This document shows positions 16,828 through 25,487 of a stretch of 64,000 nt of DNA, piece by piece (within the stretch, counting starts at the first letter, position 1; every line of letters starts with the position of its first letter). A program made the translations under genes and the position numbers. The notes below the pieces were generated by a model. The model did no database searches and was not told the origin of the DNA. It saw nothing but the letters and a program-made list of their open reading frames with translations. Source of the stretch: Jeotgalibacillus marinus (GTDB lineage Bacteria; Bacillota; Bacilli; Bacillales; Jeotgalibacillaceae); contig NZ_JBFMIA010000012.1 of NCBI RefSeq assembly GCF_040801915.1, forward strand, positions 1 through 64,000. Direction: 5' to 3'.

Positions 16828-17286
16828 ATGACAGTCGCTGTTATGTTAACGATCATAGTAGTTTTATTGTTTTTTATATCTATTTCTATTGGTATATGTT
16901 TTGGAGTTGTGTATTTATTATCAAATTTTTCATTTGTTAATTTTCAATATTATTCGAATTTCTGGGATAATGTTTTATTTTTTATGGGACTTACTGTTTT
17001 AAATCTATTTGTACTTGCATTAATTGAGGTATTAATAACGATAGATAGGATAAAAGTGAAAAAGTTATTAGATTTGGGACCTACTAATGTAAAAGAGTGG
17101 ATTTTGTACTTTTTAGTGTTCATTGTTTATATGAATGTTTTTAATATCTATTCTGTTAGATTAGAGGCTACTGTCGTGGGAACTAGTTTCATTGCTATAT
17201 GTTTTGTCACCATTTTTGTTTTTCTTGAATTTTTACTTGATAAAATTCAAGGTGAGGAAGAGCAGGAGCGTTTGGAAGATGTATAA
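16828..17286 (+). CDS. Four-span membrane protein, possibly YrvL-like; N terminus may be frameshifted
   Basis: A 152-residue protein with about four membrane spans (VAVMLTIIVVLLFFISISI, NVLFFMGLTVLNLFVLALI, WILYFLVFIVYMNVFNI, VVGTSFIAICFVTIFVFL). The order and the FWDNVLFF and LLDKIQG elements recall YrvL-type regulatory membrane proteins of Bacillus, but this is from memory. The ATG at 16828 lacks a good ribosome site. A GAAAGGAG site at about 16772 precedes a different frame reading SNKNNDRIAKK, which ends in a run of seven A; one base fewer would fuse it to this frame. So the gene may be frameshifted or decoded by slippage. Confidence 0.6.
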   Translation: MTVAVMLTIIVVLLFFISISIGICFGVVYLLSNFSFVNFQYYSNFWDNVLFFMGLTVLNLFVLALIEVLITIDRIKVKKLLDLGPTNVKEWILYFLVFIVYMNVFNIYSVRLEATVVGTSFIAICFVTIFVFLEFLLDKIQGEEEQERLEDV

Positions 17287-17404
17287 AACTCTATTGTTGA
17301 GTCTGTATGTGACCTGGTTATAACAAAGGATGTTATCGAAATCAATATAGGTATTGTATATATCGAATGGAGGGTATACAAAGCTTTGCAGATTATATTT
17401 GAGT

Positions 17405-17512
17405 AGGAACACTCGTATCCTTATGAATCATCCGGAGTCTGCTGGGCCCACAATCACTCAGTTGTTTAGATGAACCATTCTCAGCTCTTGATGAATTCGC
17501 ACGTCTGGAGAT
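17405..17512 (+). pseudogene. Orphan fragment of thiZ with internal deletion
   Basis: The stretch matches 15276-15412 inside thiZ: GAACACTCGTATCCTTATGA, then after a deletion of about 30 bases GGGCCCACAATCACTCA and TGTTTAGATGAACC (Walker B region) to about GGCTGGAGAT/GTCTGGAGAT. It has no start, no Walker A and no complete frame. It indicates that a second thi transporter copy, or a duplicated segment, was lost here. The rest of 17287-17637 shows no gene. Confidence 0.8.
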
Positions 17513-17637
17513 TGCTCTTCACGGGTAGGATTTTGTGTGGGGCGCTACTTATATAATATGAGTACATAATTTCTCTTTTTGGGTATTTTTTTTCGCATCT
17601 TGGTCAATGATAGGTGAAAAAAGGAGGGAAGGTAAAG

Positions 17638-17862
17638 ATGTTTGTATTAGGAAAACCGAGGAGTAAATTTGGTTTTTTTTTAGATAAGAGAAGTATTACC
17701 GTAGTTGAATTTTCAAAGGAATCAGGTGTTACTAGAAAAACATTGGGGAAGGCTTGTAACGAAAGAGATTATATTCCACGCCAAGATGTAATGAAGAAGA
17801 TTTTAAAGACTGTTAGAAAAGTAGATCACAACGCTAAAATGAGTGATTTTTGGAACATGTGA
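17638..17862 (+). CDS. Small HTH (XRE/Cro-like) DNA-binding protein
   Basis: The ATG at 17638 is nine bases after AAAGGAGGG; an in-frame GTG at 17614 lies before that site and is unlikely. The 74-residue protein reads FGFFLDKRSITVVEFSKESG then VTRKTLGKACNER, a helix-turn-helix with the usual small residues at the turn, and ends KVDHNAKMSDFWNM. This matches the small helix-turn-helix proteins of Bacillus phages and plasmids (sKLGxWLDKxGISQxxLxxxSGVS). Likely a DNA-binding regulator of a lost element; target unknown. Confidence 0.75.
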   Translation: MFVLGKPRSKFGFFLDKRSITVVEFSKESGVTRKTLGKACNERDYIPRQDVMKKILKTVRKVDHNAKMSDFWNM

Positions 17863-17979
17863 CTTTCGATGGGATAAAGGGTTGGACAGGTTTCGAGTCA
17901 TATTCAGTCTTATTGGTTGAACGTTAAAGTAGAAAAGTTGTGTGTGCATTTATGGAATAACATGAAAGGTGTGAGGCAA

Positions 17980-18111
17980 ATGCTTGATATTACTTGGGAA
18001 GTGTTTAGTCAGACTGGGAATGTTGAATTGTATCTTCTGTTAAAAGAAATAGAAGAACAAGAAGTTGTGCATATAACCGAAAACAAAGAAACAGCGGATT
18101 TTTTCGTATAA
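17980..18111 (+). CDS. YqzL-like small protein
   Basis: The 43-residue protein MLDITWEVFSQTGNVELYLL followed by LKEIEEQEV resembles Bacillus YqzL, a small conserved protein usually found near recO. Start ATG at 17980 follows AAAGGTGTGAGG; a longer frame from 17917 has no ribosome site. Here it is an isolated copy away from recO, so it may be a paralogue. Function is unknown. Confidence 0.7.
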   Translation: MLDITWEVFSQTGNVELYLLLKEIEEQEVVHITENKETADFFV

Positions 18112-18209
18112 TCGCTTTTAACTTTTGATTGAATATTCTGTATTATTGTGCTAAACTAATATCAACTGTCATGATACGTACGGTTACTCCATCCGTTCGG
18201 ATCAAGATG

Positions 18210-18245
18210 ACCCCCAGGAAGATAATCTCTCGCCTAGGGGTTTTT
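18210..18245 (+). terminator. Intrinsic terminator of the yqzL-like gene
   Basis: ACCCCCAGG (18210-18218) pairs with CCTAGGGGT (18233-18241) with one G-T pair, followed by TTTT. Confidence 0.7.
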
Positions 18246-18331
18246 ATTTATGGGAAATAAAGTATAAAAGACAGTCCACCAGTCCACCTATCCACCTACC
18301 AATTGAAGTAAGAGTGGTTAAGTGATGACGG

Positions 18332-18703
18332 TCAATATAGTATATGTAAACCCACATCATCAAAGTTTTGAACAATAAAATTCTTCACCAATACGCCAGA
18401 AGTATCCATAATAGTTATACCGATACTTCCGATAATACCTCCATCTATTACAGGTGTCACTTTCCCGATCCCAATCAGCTTGATATTCTCTTTACTAATG
18501 GTGACTTCTTCTGTATAAGGATCACCATTTCCTTTTGCTTTTACTAATATGATATCTGCTGGATTGGCTTCCGTAACTGCATCTGAAATCGTAGGAAATT
18601 CATCAGGCACCATGAGTGTTTTTCCGTTAAAGACAAGGACCCCTACCACGATGACGACACCTATGAAGAGTACCCCAACAAACGTGAGTATAATACCCGT
18701 CAC
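18332..18703 (-). CDS. Membrane-anchored, truncated right-handed beta-helix protein
   Basis: 123 residues. An N-terminal span (IILTFVGVLFIGVVIVVGVLVF) is followed by MVPDEFPTISDAVTEANPAD and ITISKENIKLIGIG, then IDGGIIGSIGITIMDTSG. This is the first two or three coils of a pectin-lyase-like or NosD-type helix (VP-x-(D/E)-FPTI-x-DAV is the usual opening of such surface proteins). Family members have hundreds of residues, but this frame ends at FDDVGLHILY, so it is probably a truncated gene. It runs beside another small membrane protein gene on the same strand (18759). Confidence 0.6.
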   Translation of the reverse strand: MTGIILTFVGVLFIGVVIVVGVLVFNGKTLMVPDEFPTISDAVTEANPADIILVKAKGNGDPYTEEVTISKENIKLIGIGKVTPVIDGGIIGSIGITIMDTSGVLVKNFIVQNFDDVGLHILY

Positions 18704-18758
18704 TGAACATTTGGACGTTTTTTAATCCCTCACCTCTCTACCTTTCCGAACGGTGTTT

Positions 18759-19013
18759 TCAGCAGTGATGCTTTTCATCTTTCAAACACTTGCGTACAAA
18801 TTTCGCAATAAGAAAGACGGTAATTATCGCAAAAATAATCCCGATAATAAGGACGATAATCGCAGGGATGACAACCACGAGATCGCATATTTCTCCGAAA
18901 CCTAATACCAACAATGCTGTGGCGATAATAATGGCGTTTGATAGTGCCAACCAACAAAGGGCAAAGCCCACTCCTTTACATGCACAACAGACTTTTTCTT
19001 CTTGAAGGGTCAT
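18759..19013 (-). CDS. Small membrane protein with N-terminal CCAC motif
   Basis: 84 residues. MTLQEEKVCCACKGVGFALC carries four cysteines, followed by two long hydrophobic stretches (WLALSNAIIIATALLVLGF and LVVVIPAIIVLIIGIIFAII) and a basic tail KFVRKCLKDEKHHC. The cysteine cluster facing one side and the Cys-His end suggest metal binding or coat cross-linking, but this is only inference. An AGGTGA ribosome site lies near the ATG at 19013. It is probably co-transcribed with the 18332 gene. Confidence 0.6.
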   Translation of the reverse strand: MTLQEEKVCCACKGVGFALCWLALSNAIIIATALLVLGFGEICDLVVVIPAIIVLIIGIIFAIITVFLIAKFVRKCLKDEKHHC

Positions 19014-19477
19014 CGTTTTTCACCTCGTTTTTTTATTTTTGCTGACTATCCACCTTATGAGAGAAGACCCCGATATGTTGATGAAGTTAAAAAAGACCCG
19101 TTAGCGTCATTTTCGCCGTGCCATTCGTTACGATTAAGCGGTAAGACTTTTTCCTATTACTGTTTCAATGTACTAAATTATGTTTTTGGGTGATGTGACT
19201 TAAGTCACACTTTGTTGATTTGTAACAATTTTACGTGTTCCTTTTTTTCTATTTTCGAAGGTGTATCCTTAGTTAAAATTGGTGTTGATGGTTGATTATT
19301 GTAAGCGAATAAGTTAATAATGAAGACATAGCTTACCCTTTTTGTAGGTCAATGGGTGTGTCGTAACTTTACACGTAGAGGTGACTAGTTTTTGGTCGCT
19401 CAAAGCTGTTACATCAACGAATTTCGGAGATTTCTTAAATGTAGTTTTGACAATAACTGAAGGTTGGAGCAGGCTAG
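19014..19477. other. Intergenic region, no gene seen
   Basis: The 464 bases between the divergent small-membrane-protein gene and the GntR regulator contain only short frames without ribosome sites. The region should hold the GntR promoter. Several A/T-rich tracts are present, but I could not assign a clear operator. Confidence 0.5.
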
Positions 19478-20248
19478 ATGAAAAATAAAAATATAATGAC
19501 TGATGTAGAAAAAGAGAATTCACTTATATCAAATGATAGGGTACAAGAATTCCAGCGATTTATTGATCGTTTAGAGGGAATGGGTGAGTATCGTTTACCT
19601 CAACGTGCTTACCATATTATTAGACTGGCTATTCGAGATTTAATGCTGCCTCCTGGAAAGGCAATATTAGAACGTGAGATGAGTGAAGTGCTCCAAATGA
19701 GTCGAACTCCTGTAAGAGAAGCGCTCGTACGATTAGAAACGGAAGGTGTTGTTCGACTGGTTCCAAGACGAGGTTTTATTGTAGAGCCGATTGAAAAGGT
19801 GGATCTTAAGGAAATTTATGAAGTTGTCGAAACGTTGGATGGGCTTGCGATCGAGCTGGCTACTATGCGGGTAGGCGACACAGAACTTGATAAACTTGAG
19901 TCAATCATTAAGAATCAGGAGGAAGAACTTGAAAAAAGGAATCTAAAAGGGTGGTCCATTCTAGACGATTTATTTCATTCTTCAATTATTGAATACGCAA
20001 AAAGTAAACGTCTTCATGCAGTGATTGATAGTTATTCAGATCAATCTTATAGAGCTCGATTATTTACGATCAAACATCGTCCAATTCCTCATCGTTCTAT
20101 TGTAGAACATAAAGCAATGGTTTCATGTATGAGAGCAAAAGACGGTAAAGCTGCTCGTATGGTCATGCAGTCACATCGGAGACGGGCTCAAAAGGAAATT
20201 TTGGACGCTCTAGATAAAATAGATGAAATGAAGCGCGCAGATAAATAA
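19478..20248 (+). CDS. GntR-family (FadR-type) transcriptional regulator
   Basis: 256 residues. The winged helix spans about residues 40-110 with LPPGKAILEREMSEVLQMSR, TPVREALVRLETEGVVRLV and PRRGFIVEPI, the GntR signature. The C-terminal all-helical FadR/FCD ligand domain has DLKEIYEVVETLDGLAIELA, LDDLFHSSII (metal-binding Asp/His) and RSIVEHKAMVSCM. The last gene in its transcript, it ends at a strong terminator. It probably controls the adjacent DASS transporter and tartrate dehydrogenase; a 12-bp palindrome in the promoter of the latter (22209) is the best operator candidate. Confidence 0.9.
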   Translation: MKNKNIMTDVEKENSLISNDRVQEFQRFIDRLEGMGEYRLPQRAYHIIRLAIRDLMLPPGKAILEREMSEVLQMSRTPVREALVRLETEGVVRLVPRRGFIVEPIEKVDLKEIYEVVETLDGLAIELATMRVGDTELDKLESIIKNQEEELEKRNLKGWSILDDLFHSSIIEYAKSKRLHAVIDSYSDQSYRARLFTIKHRPIPHRSIVEHKAMVSCMRAKDGKAARMVMQSHRRRAQKEILDALDKIDEMKRADK

Positions 20249-20251
20249 GAA

Positions 20252-20290
20252 AAAGGCAGTTTCCTATAATCAATAAAGGAAACTGCCTTT
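20252..20290. terminator. Bidirectional terminator between convergent genes
   Basis: AAAGGCAGTTTCCT (20252-20265) pairs perfectly with AGGAAACTGCCTTT (20277-20290). It separates the GntR gene from the convergent transporter gene. Confidence 0.9.
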
Positions 20291-20314
20291 ATAAATGTGC
20301 AGTAAGTAATTGGG

Positions 20315-21955
20315 TTATAGTAACCCACCAAAGACGAGGGGAACAAAGTAGTAAACAATAATGGTAGTAAAGAGGATGGATAACAAATTTAGCCATACGC
20401 CCGTTTGCGCCATTTTACCCATTTTTACATAACCTGTTCCAAATACAATGGCGTTTGGTGGTGCGGCAACTGGAAACATAAATGCAAATGTCGCTCCCAT
20501 GCAAGCAGCTACCATTAGAACGATCGGATCAGTACCCAATGATACGGCAGCGGCAGCTACAATTGGATACACCATTGTGGAAGTGGCTGTATTGGAAGTG
20601 AACTCAGTGAGTATAGAAATGAGACTAACGATTAATACAATGATAAGGAAGATTGGAACACTGTTGAAGTTAATTAGTTGTCCACCGATCCATTCATCGA
20701 GACCAGAGTTCATAATACCCGCAGCCAGAGCCAACCCCCCACCAAAGAGCCATAAAATTCCCCATGGAAGTTTAAGAACTGTATCCCAGTCTAAAATCGT
20801 CCCTTTTTTATTTTTGGCAGGGATTAAAAAGAGAATGAACCCGCCAATTAATGCAATAAGTGTGTCATCGAGCGTAGGAATAAAATTGTTAAGTAGAAAA
20901 CCACGTGTGATCCATGCTAATCCTGTGAGTGAAAATACGGTTAATACTACTTTTTCTTCAAAACTCATCTTACCGAGGTTCTCAAGATCTCTTTTAACAA
21001 TGCTGCGTCCTCCAGGTATATCCTTTACTTTCATCGGAAAAGCGATTTTAACAAGATAAAGCCAGACAAGGGGGATAAGAATAATAACCATAGGTAAACC
21101 GAAAAGCATCCAGCGTGCAAAGGATATTTCTACACCATATAAATTAGTTACTGTGGCAGCTAAAATTATATTGGCTGGCGCACCAACCAGTGAACCGAAT
21201 CCTCCTATAGTAGCTGAATAGGCAGTCCCGAGCATTAAAGAAGTTCCAAAGGGGAAGTTCCCTGGGGTGGTGTCAATGACTGTATTGTTTTTCAGAGAAT
21301 CCGCTACATGTTTTGTTACTGCTAAGCAAATAGGGACCATCATCATGGTTGTAGCAGTATTTGAAATCCACATCGATAAAAATGCGGTGGAAATCATAAA
21401 TCCAAGAATAATCATGCTCGGATTCGTTCCAATAAAAGCGATGATAGAAAGTGCGATACGTTTGTGAAGATTCCATTTCTCCATGGTTAACGCGATCATA
21501 AAGCTTCCTACAAAAAGAAAAATTAATGGATCGCCGTAAGAAGCAGATACTGCTCCTGTTTCCATCACACCTGTAAGAGGAAACAGTAAGATTGGAAGTA
21601 GTGATGTGATTGGAATAGGGACTGCTTCCGTCACCCACCATGTAGCAACCCAAGATACCGAAGCAAGAACGGTCACCGCATCATTTGACATGTCAGCTGG
21701 AGAAACAAATAATTTTATTAAAATGAATAGTGCAGGCCCGACGATTAAACCAACTAATTGTGATTTTGTATAATTAGGTGGTTTCTTTTGTTGTTGTTCG
21801 TTCTTGCTATTTGCCGATCGATCTTCAAGTGGTGAGGCAGTACCCTCGGACCCTGTTGGCTTTAGATTAAGACTGCTGAATAAGGCGATCATTATTCCTT
21901 TCACTTGATCATTCAACGTCCACATGTATGACCAGAATGCTTTTGCGCTTGTCAT
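20315..21955 (-). CDS. DASS (SLC13) family anion/dicarboxylate transporter
   Basis: A divalent-anion:sodium symporter with about 12 hydrophobic segments. Typical SLC13 elements are WWVTEAVPIPITSLLPILLF, SNTATTMMMVPICLAV, and at the C-terminal half LTEFTSNTATSTMVYPIV, the paired helix-hairpin motifs that bind the carboxylate and Na+. An N-terminal Ser/Asn-rich hydrophilic stretch (GSEGTASPLEDRSANSKNEQ) is unusual but acceptable. Start ATG at 21955 is behind GGGAGG; a TTG two codons earlier is less likely. Upstream lies a cre box, so it is probably catabolite-repressed. With the dehydrogenase it likely imports tartrate or malate. Confidence 0.92.
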   Translation of the reverse strand: MTSAKAFWSYMWTLNDQVKGIMIALFSSLNLKPTGSEGTASPLEDRSANSKNEQQQKKPPNYTKSQLVGLIVGPALFILIKLFVSPADMSNDAVTVLASVSWVATWWVTEAVPIPITSLLPILLFPLTGVMETGAVSASYGDPLIFLFVGSFMIALTMEKWNLHKRIALSIIAFIGTNPSMIILGFMISTAFLSMWISNTATTMMMVPICLAVTKHVADSLKNNTVIDTTPGNFPFGTSLMLGTAYSATIGGFGSLVGAPANIILAATVTNLYGVEISFARWMLFGLPMVIILIPLVWLYLVKIAFPMKVKDIPGGRSIVKRDLENLGKMSFEEKVVLTVFSLTGLAWITRGFLLNNFIPTLDDTLIALIGGFILFLIPAKNKKGTILDWDTVLKLPWGILWLFGGGLALAAGIMNSGLDEWIGGQLINFNSVPIFLIIVLIVSLISILTEFTSNTATSTMVYPIVAAAAVSLGTDPIVLMVAACMGATFAFMFPVAAPPNAIVFGTGYVKMGKMAQTGVWLNLLSILFTTIIVYYFVPLVFGGLL

Positions 21956-21987
21956 AATCAACCTCCCAGTTTGTTAAAGAATTCAAA

Positions 21988-22001
21988 TGTTACCGCTTTC
22001 A
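21988..22001 (-). promoter_or_regulatory. cre box (CcpA site) upstream of the DASS transporter
   Basis: Read on the minus strand, TGAAAGCGGTAACA matches the Bacillus catabolite-responsive element consensus (TGWAANCGNTNWCA) at every defined base. It lies 33 bases before the transporter start, downstream of any promoter, which would make it a roadblock site. The surrounding 21962-22289 holds the two divergent promoters. Confidence 0.75.
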
Positions 22002-22200
22002 AAAAACACCCTCCTTTATTAACGAAATTCGTAAATTCTTAGTTGAATGGTATAGTAATGAATACATTAATGTCAATATAAATATATGAAATATTTTGAC
22101 TATTTAACAGGTGATTGTTGTTTGTATAAGTTGAATAGGAGGTTAGTGTGTAGTGTTGTGTGTGTTTTACTGAAATTAAAATGCTAGTATATATAACAAC

Positions 22201-22230
22201 TTGACAATAACGTATACGTTGATTTAACAT
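22201..22230 (+). promoter_or_regulatory. Promoter with embedded palindrome, candidate GntR operator
   Basis: TTGACA at 22201-22206 and TAACAT at 22225-22230 are 18 bases apart. The spacer holds AACGTATACGTT (22209-22220), a perfect 12-bp palindrome. This fits a FadR-type regulator that blocks RNA polymerase. It would drive the tartrate dehydrogenase gene at 22290. Confidence 0.5.
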
Positions 22231-22289
22231 TCAAGTTGTAAATAGTTAAAATAATCTAAATTTGATTAAACTTTTTTGGGGGGATTTTA

Positions 22290-23387
22290 GTGAGTGCAGA
22301 AAAAAAGTTTCGTATAGCTGTTATTCCGGGTGATGGGATTGGGAAAGAAGTCGTTCGAGAAGGGTTACGGGTCCTCGATCACTTAGCAAACGAATCAAAT
22401 GGTCAGTTTTCCTTTGAAAGCGATTTCTTTCCGTGGGGCTGCGAGTATTATTTAGAAAATGGTAAAATGATGGATGAAGATGGAGTCGAAAAGTTAAAAG
22501 ATTACGATGCGATTTATTTTGGTGCAGTTGGATTTCCTGGTGTACCAGATCATGTGAGTTTATGGGGATTGCGCTTAGCTATTTGTCAGGGATTGGATCA
22601 ATGGGCAAATATTCGCCCAGTTGAATTCTTGCCAGGAGTTCCAAGAAGGCTTAATCATCCTGATGTAGAAACGTTAAATTGGATACTCGTTCGGGAAAAT
22701 TCAGAAGGTGAATACTCTGGAGTAGGCGGTCGGAATTTTTCAGGTCGTGGGAATGGAAACGAAGTGGCGGTTCAATCAGCCTTATTTACGGAACAGGGGT
22801 GTGAAAGGATCATCCGTTATGCATTTGATCTTGCCCGGACACGTAAAAGAAAGAAAGTAACAAGTGTGACAAAGAGTAATGCGCAGCAGTATGGAATGGT
22901 GTTGTGGGATGAGGTATTCGCCCGTGTAAGTAAGGAGTACCCTGATGTTGAAACAGATCAACAGCTTGTCGATGCCATGGCTGCACAATTCGTATTGCAC
23001 CCTGAAGAATTAGAAGTAGTGGTTGCTTCAAACTTGTTTGCAGATATTTTATCTGACTTAGGAAGTGCCCTCGCTGGAAGTTTAGGGATAGCGGCAAGCG
23101 CTAATCTTAATCCAGAAGGGTGTACGCCAAGTATGTTTGAATCTGTACATGGGTCTGCTCCAGACATTGCTGGGGAAGGGATCGCCAATCCGATCGGTAC
23201 AATTGGAAGTGCAGCATTAATGTTAGACCATCTAGGACTAAAGGAAGAAGCGAAGCTCTTGAACAAAGCGATTGAAGAAACGACACGTAAAGGGTTTCTA
23301 ACTCGTGATATAGGTGGAACGCACAATACGGTTGAAATCACAGACGCTATTATCGAAAATCTATCGATGGTTAAAGAGGAAGTGTAG
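22290..23387 (+). CDS. Tartrate dehydrogenase/D-malate dehydrogenase family protein
   Basis: NAD-dependent beta-decarboxylating dehydrogenase of the isocitrate/3-isopropylmalate superfamily. The N terminus IAVIPGDGIGKEVVREGLRV is typical. RENSEGEYSGVGG carries substrate-binding residues, TSVTKSNAQQYGMVLWDEVF has the catalytic Lys, SNLFADILSDLGSALAGSLG has the metal Asp pair, and HGSAPDIAGEGIANPIG is the cofactor loop. WANIRPVEFLPGV and SLWGLRLAICQGLDQWAN point to the TtuC/YcsA subgroup rather than leucine biosynthesis. Start is a GTG at 22290 after TTGGGGGG. It acts with the neighbouring transporter and regulator in tartrate or D-malate catabolism. Confidence 0.9.
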   Translation: MSAEKKFRIAVIPGDGIGKEVVREGLRVLDHLANESNGQFSFESDFFPWGCEYYLENGKMMDEDGVEKLKDYDAIYFGAVGFPGVPDHVSLWGLRLAICQGLDQWANIRPVEFLPGVPRRLNHPDVETLNWILVRENSEGEYSGVGGRNFSGRGNGNEVAVQSALFTEQGCERIIRYAFDLARTRKRKKVTSVTKSNAQQYGMVLWDEVFARVSKEYPDVETDQQLVDAMAAQFVLHPEELEVVVASNLFADILSDLGSALAGSLGIAASANLNPEGCTPSMFESVHGSAPDIAGEGIANPIGTIGSAALMLDHLGLKEEAKLLNKAIEETTRKGFLTRDIGGTHNTVEITDAIIENLSMVKEEV

Positions 23388-23430
23388 GTTAAGATACTGT
23401 AATCGAAATAATCCTTCAACAAAAACACAA

Positions 23431-23465
23431 AAGGTCTCACAGGCGATCAACGCTTGTGAGACCTT
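23431..23465. terminator. Bidirectional terminator between convergent genes
   Basis: AAGGTCTCACAGGCG pairs with CGCTTGTGAGACCTT (one G-T pair) over 23431-23465. It separates the dehydrogenase from the DNA methyltransferase. Confidence 0.8.
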
Positions 23466-23468
23466 CTA

Positions 23469-25487
23469 TTATTTAGCGAAGAACGCCGCAATGACTTGGC
23501 GATCTTCTTCACTCAATCCATATAGTTCGAACGTGATCAGGTGTTCAATCTCATTTCGCAACTGCTCAACAACCGAGTCATCGCGGGCACCCAAAATGCC
23601 CTCAACCAACTCGACCAATTTCACTTGCTGCTCACCAGAAGGACACTTCAACGGCAAGGCTTGAATATTTCCTTTCAACACCTTCACCGCACTCCATTTA
23701 TTCATGTAGTAAAACTGCATCAAATCAGAATTCAGCAGTGCGAGAATGGTTTTCATCTCCATACCTGGAATGCGCGGCGTGATGATGTTGGCACTATTTA
23801 ATGTGAGTGATTGTTCCGCATCATAGGCAAATACGAGCTTTTTATTGATAAATTTATAAATCAGCTTTTCATCGACACGGTAAAACGACGTCGGCTTTAT
23901 TTGCTGATACGCTTCTGGCTTGAACTCAATATGCTTTTTCGCAGGAGCCAGACGATACGGCTTTACGTCTTTCCCTGTATAAATAGGTTCGCTCCGTTCA
24001 GTCGGTTCGTCCAACAGATGCTGTTTATTATCACCCGTCACGATCCCAAGTGCGTAATCTGTATGCTCATCTAAATAAAACAGATCATTCTGCTCTTCAA
24101 TCTTACGCACAACCGCATACAAATCATCCGTCGCTTCTGGGTTGATCGTGTAGTCGCATGTAATGATGTTCTGAAGGTCGATCGAGGTCACGGCTCCTGA
24201 CGATACAATCTCCACGCGGTCATTTCTCCTTGTAGAGTTGGACACCTGCACGCTCACCGTTGGCGAATTCACATGGTTAAACATCTTATGATTCAATACG
24301 ATTTTCTCTAAATTAAATTCCGTGATCACATGCTCACGGATCCATTTATGTGCACCCACATTTAAAAAAGACACAGGCAACACAAAGAATAAATGTCCGT
24401 CTTCCGCTAAACGCTGTACATACTTATGTAGTATCAGCGAAAAACTTTCACGCTGTCTTGACTTCATTGTCGGATAAAGTTGAGTGATTTGCTCGATCTC
24501 ACCCTTGCTAAAACTGTAGCCCCACGGTGGATTGCCAATGACTAAATCGAACTTCTTGTCATTAACAACCGATGATGCAAATCCAATCTCTTCATTTAAA
24601 AGAGCATTCCCCACATGAATCGAAAGCGGCGGAACTCCATCAAGCGTGCCGTGGCAAATGATCAAATTCACCTTCGTCAGCATCACGCTTGTTTCATCAA
24701 GGTCGATACCGTGTAGGACGTCGCTCAAAATCAACTCACTTGGGACGTGTTGCTTTAACTGATGAAAGCATTCAATCAAGAAATTCCCAGAACCACAGCA
24801 AGGGTCAATGATCATAGCAGACTCCTTGAATGCACTAAAATCAATAGTCTGAATCATTTCCTTCATTATATAGTGCGGCGTGTAATACGATCCTTGCTTC
24901 TTACGGACGTCCAACGTGACAAGTGCTTGATAAATCTGGCCGAGGAAGTCTTCGTGTTTGGCGAAGTAAGGAATGGTGAGCGTCTTAATCTCACTAAGCA
25001 CTTCAAGTTGCTCAGGTGACAAGGAATGATCGGCATCAAATAATTCTGGCAGCACCCGCTGAATAGCAGGATGTACGTCAGGGGCAATCGATCGGATCAA
25101 TGGAGTCTGATTCTCAGCACTCGAAATAATACCCTTATCCCATAAAACCTTTAGCGACAATTCTTTCATGACGATACTCACATTAATACTTGAGCGCTCC
25201 ACAATTGCGGATAGTGTCTCTATAACTCCTGTATATTCATTATGCTCTACATAATCTGTGGGAATCACTGTGCTCGTCACGTACTTCTTGTTGCGCCGTG
25301 ACTGTAGCGCTGTGCTTGTTCCATTCATCAATTCTTCACGAAGCCGCACAACCTCCGAGCGATCAAACCGCTTATCCACAACAGGTGCAAACACACCTTT
25401 TTTTACCCAGTTTGCCACGGTTGCCTTAGACACATCAAGTAGTTCTGCTGTTTGAGCGAGAGTTAGTAAATTCTCCGTCTTATTCAT
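23469..25487 (-). CDS. N6-adenine DNA methyltransferase with N-terminal HTH
   Basis: 672 residues. Residues 8-31 (LTLAQTAELLDVSKATVANW) are a MerR/excisionase-type helix-turn-helix. The SAM-binding motif I is IIDPCCGSGNFLIE (about 226-239) and the catalytic motif IV is IGNPPWGYSF (about 317-326), the NPPW form of gamma-class N6-adenine MTases. The C-terminal third resembles the target-recognition domain of Eco57I/TaqI-like enzymes (GKDVKPYRL, NIITPRIPG, LLNSDLMQFYY). No separate restriction gene is adjacent, so it may be an orphan MTase or a type IIG-like enzyme without a visible nuclease motif. Start ATG follows GGAGATAAAC. A deleted copy lies at 26345. Confidence 0.9.
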   Translation of the reverse strand: MNKTENLLTLAQTAELLDVSKATVANWVKKGVFAPVVDKRFDRSEVVRLREELMNGTSTALQSRRNKKYVTSTVIPTDYVEHNEYTGVIETLSAIVERSSINVSIVMKELSLKVLWDKGIISSAENQTPLIRSIAPDVHPAIQRVLPELFDADHSLSPEQLEVLSEIKTLTIPYFAKHEDFLGQIYQALVTLDVRKKQGSYYTPHYIMKEMIQTIDFSAFKESAMIIDPCCGSGNFLIECFHQLKQHVPSELILSDVLHGIDLDETSVMLTKVNLIICHGTLDGVPPLSIHVGNALLNEEIGFASSVVNDKKFDLVIGNPPWGYSFSKGEIEQITQLYPTMKSRQRESFSLILHKYVQRLAEDGHLFFVLPVSFLNVGAHKWIREHVITEFNLEKIVLNHKMFNHVNSPTVSVQVSNSTRRNDRVEIVSSGAVTSIDLQNIITCDYTINPEATDDLYAVVRKIEEQNDLFYLDEHTDYALGIVTGDNKQHLLDEPTERSEPIYTGKDVKPYRLAPAKKHIEFKPEAYQQIKPTSFYRVDEKLIYKFINKKLVFAYDAEQSLTLNSANIITPRIPGMEMKTILALLNSDLMQFYYMNKWSAVKVLKGNIQALPLKCPSGEQQVKLVELVEGILGARDDSVVEQLRNEIEHLITFELYGLSEEDRQVIAAFFAK

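Noticed and set aside
20448..21059. 203-residue plus-strand frame inside the DASS transporter
   Set aside because: It is the antisense shadow of a gene with complete SLC13 motifs and has no ribosome site.
22958..23440. 160-residue minus-strand frame across the tartrate dehydrogenase gene
   Set aside because: It is a shadow of the dehydrogenase; that frame has all catalytic motifs, the antisense has none.
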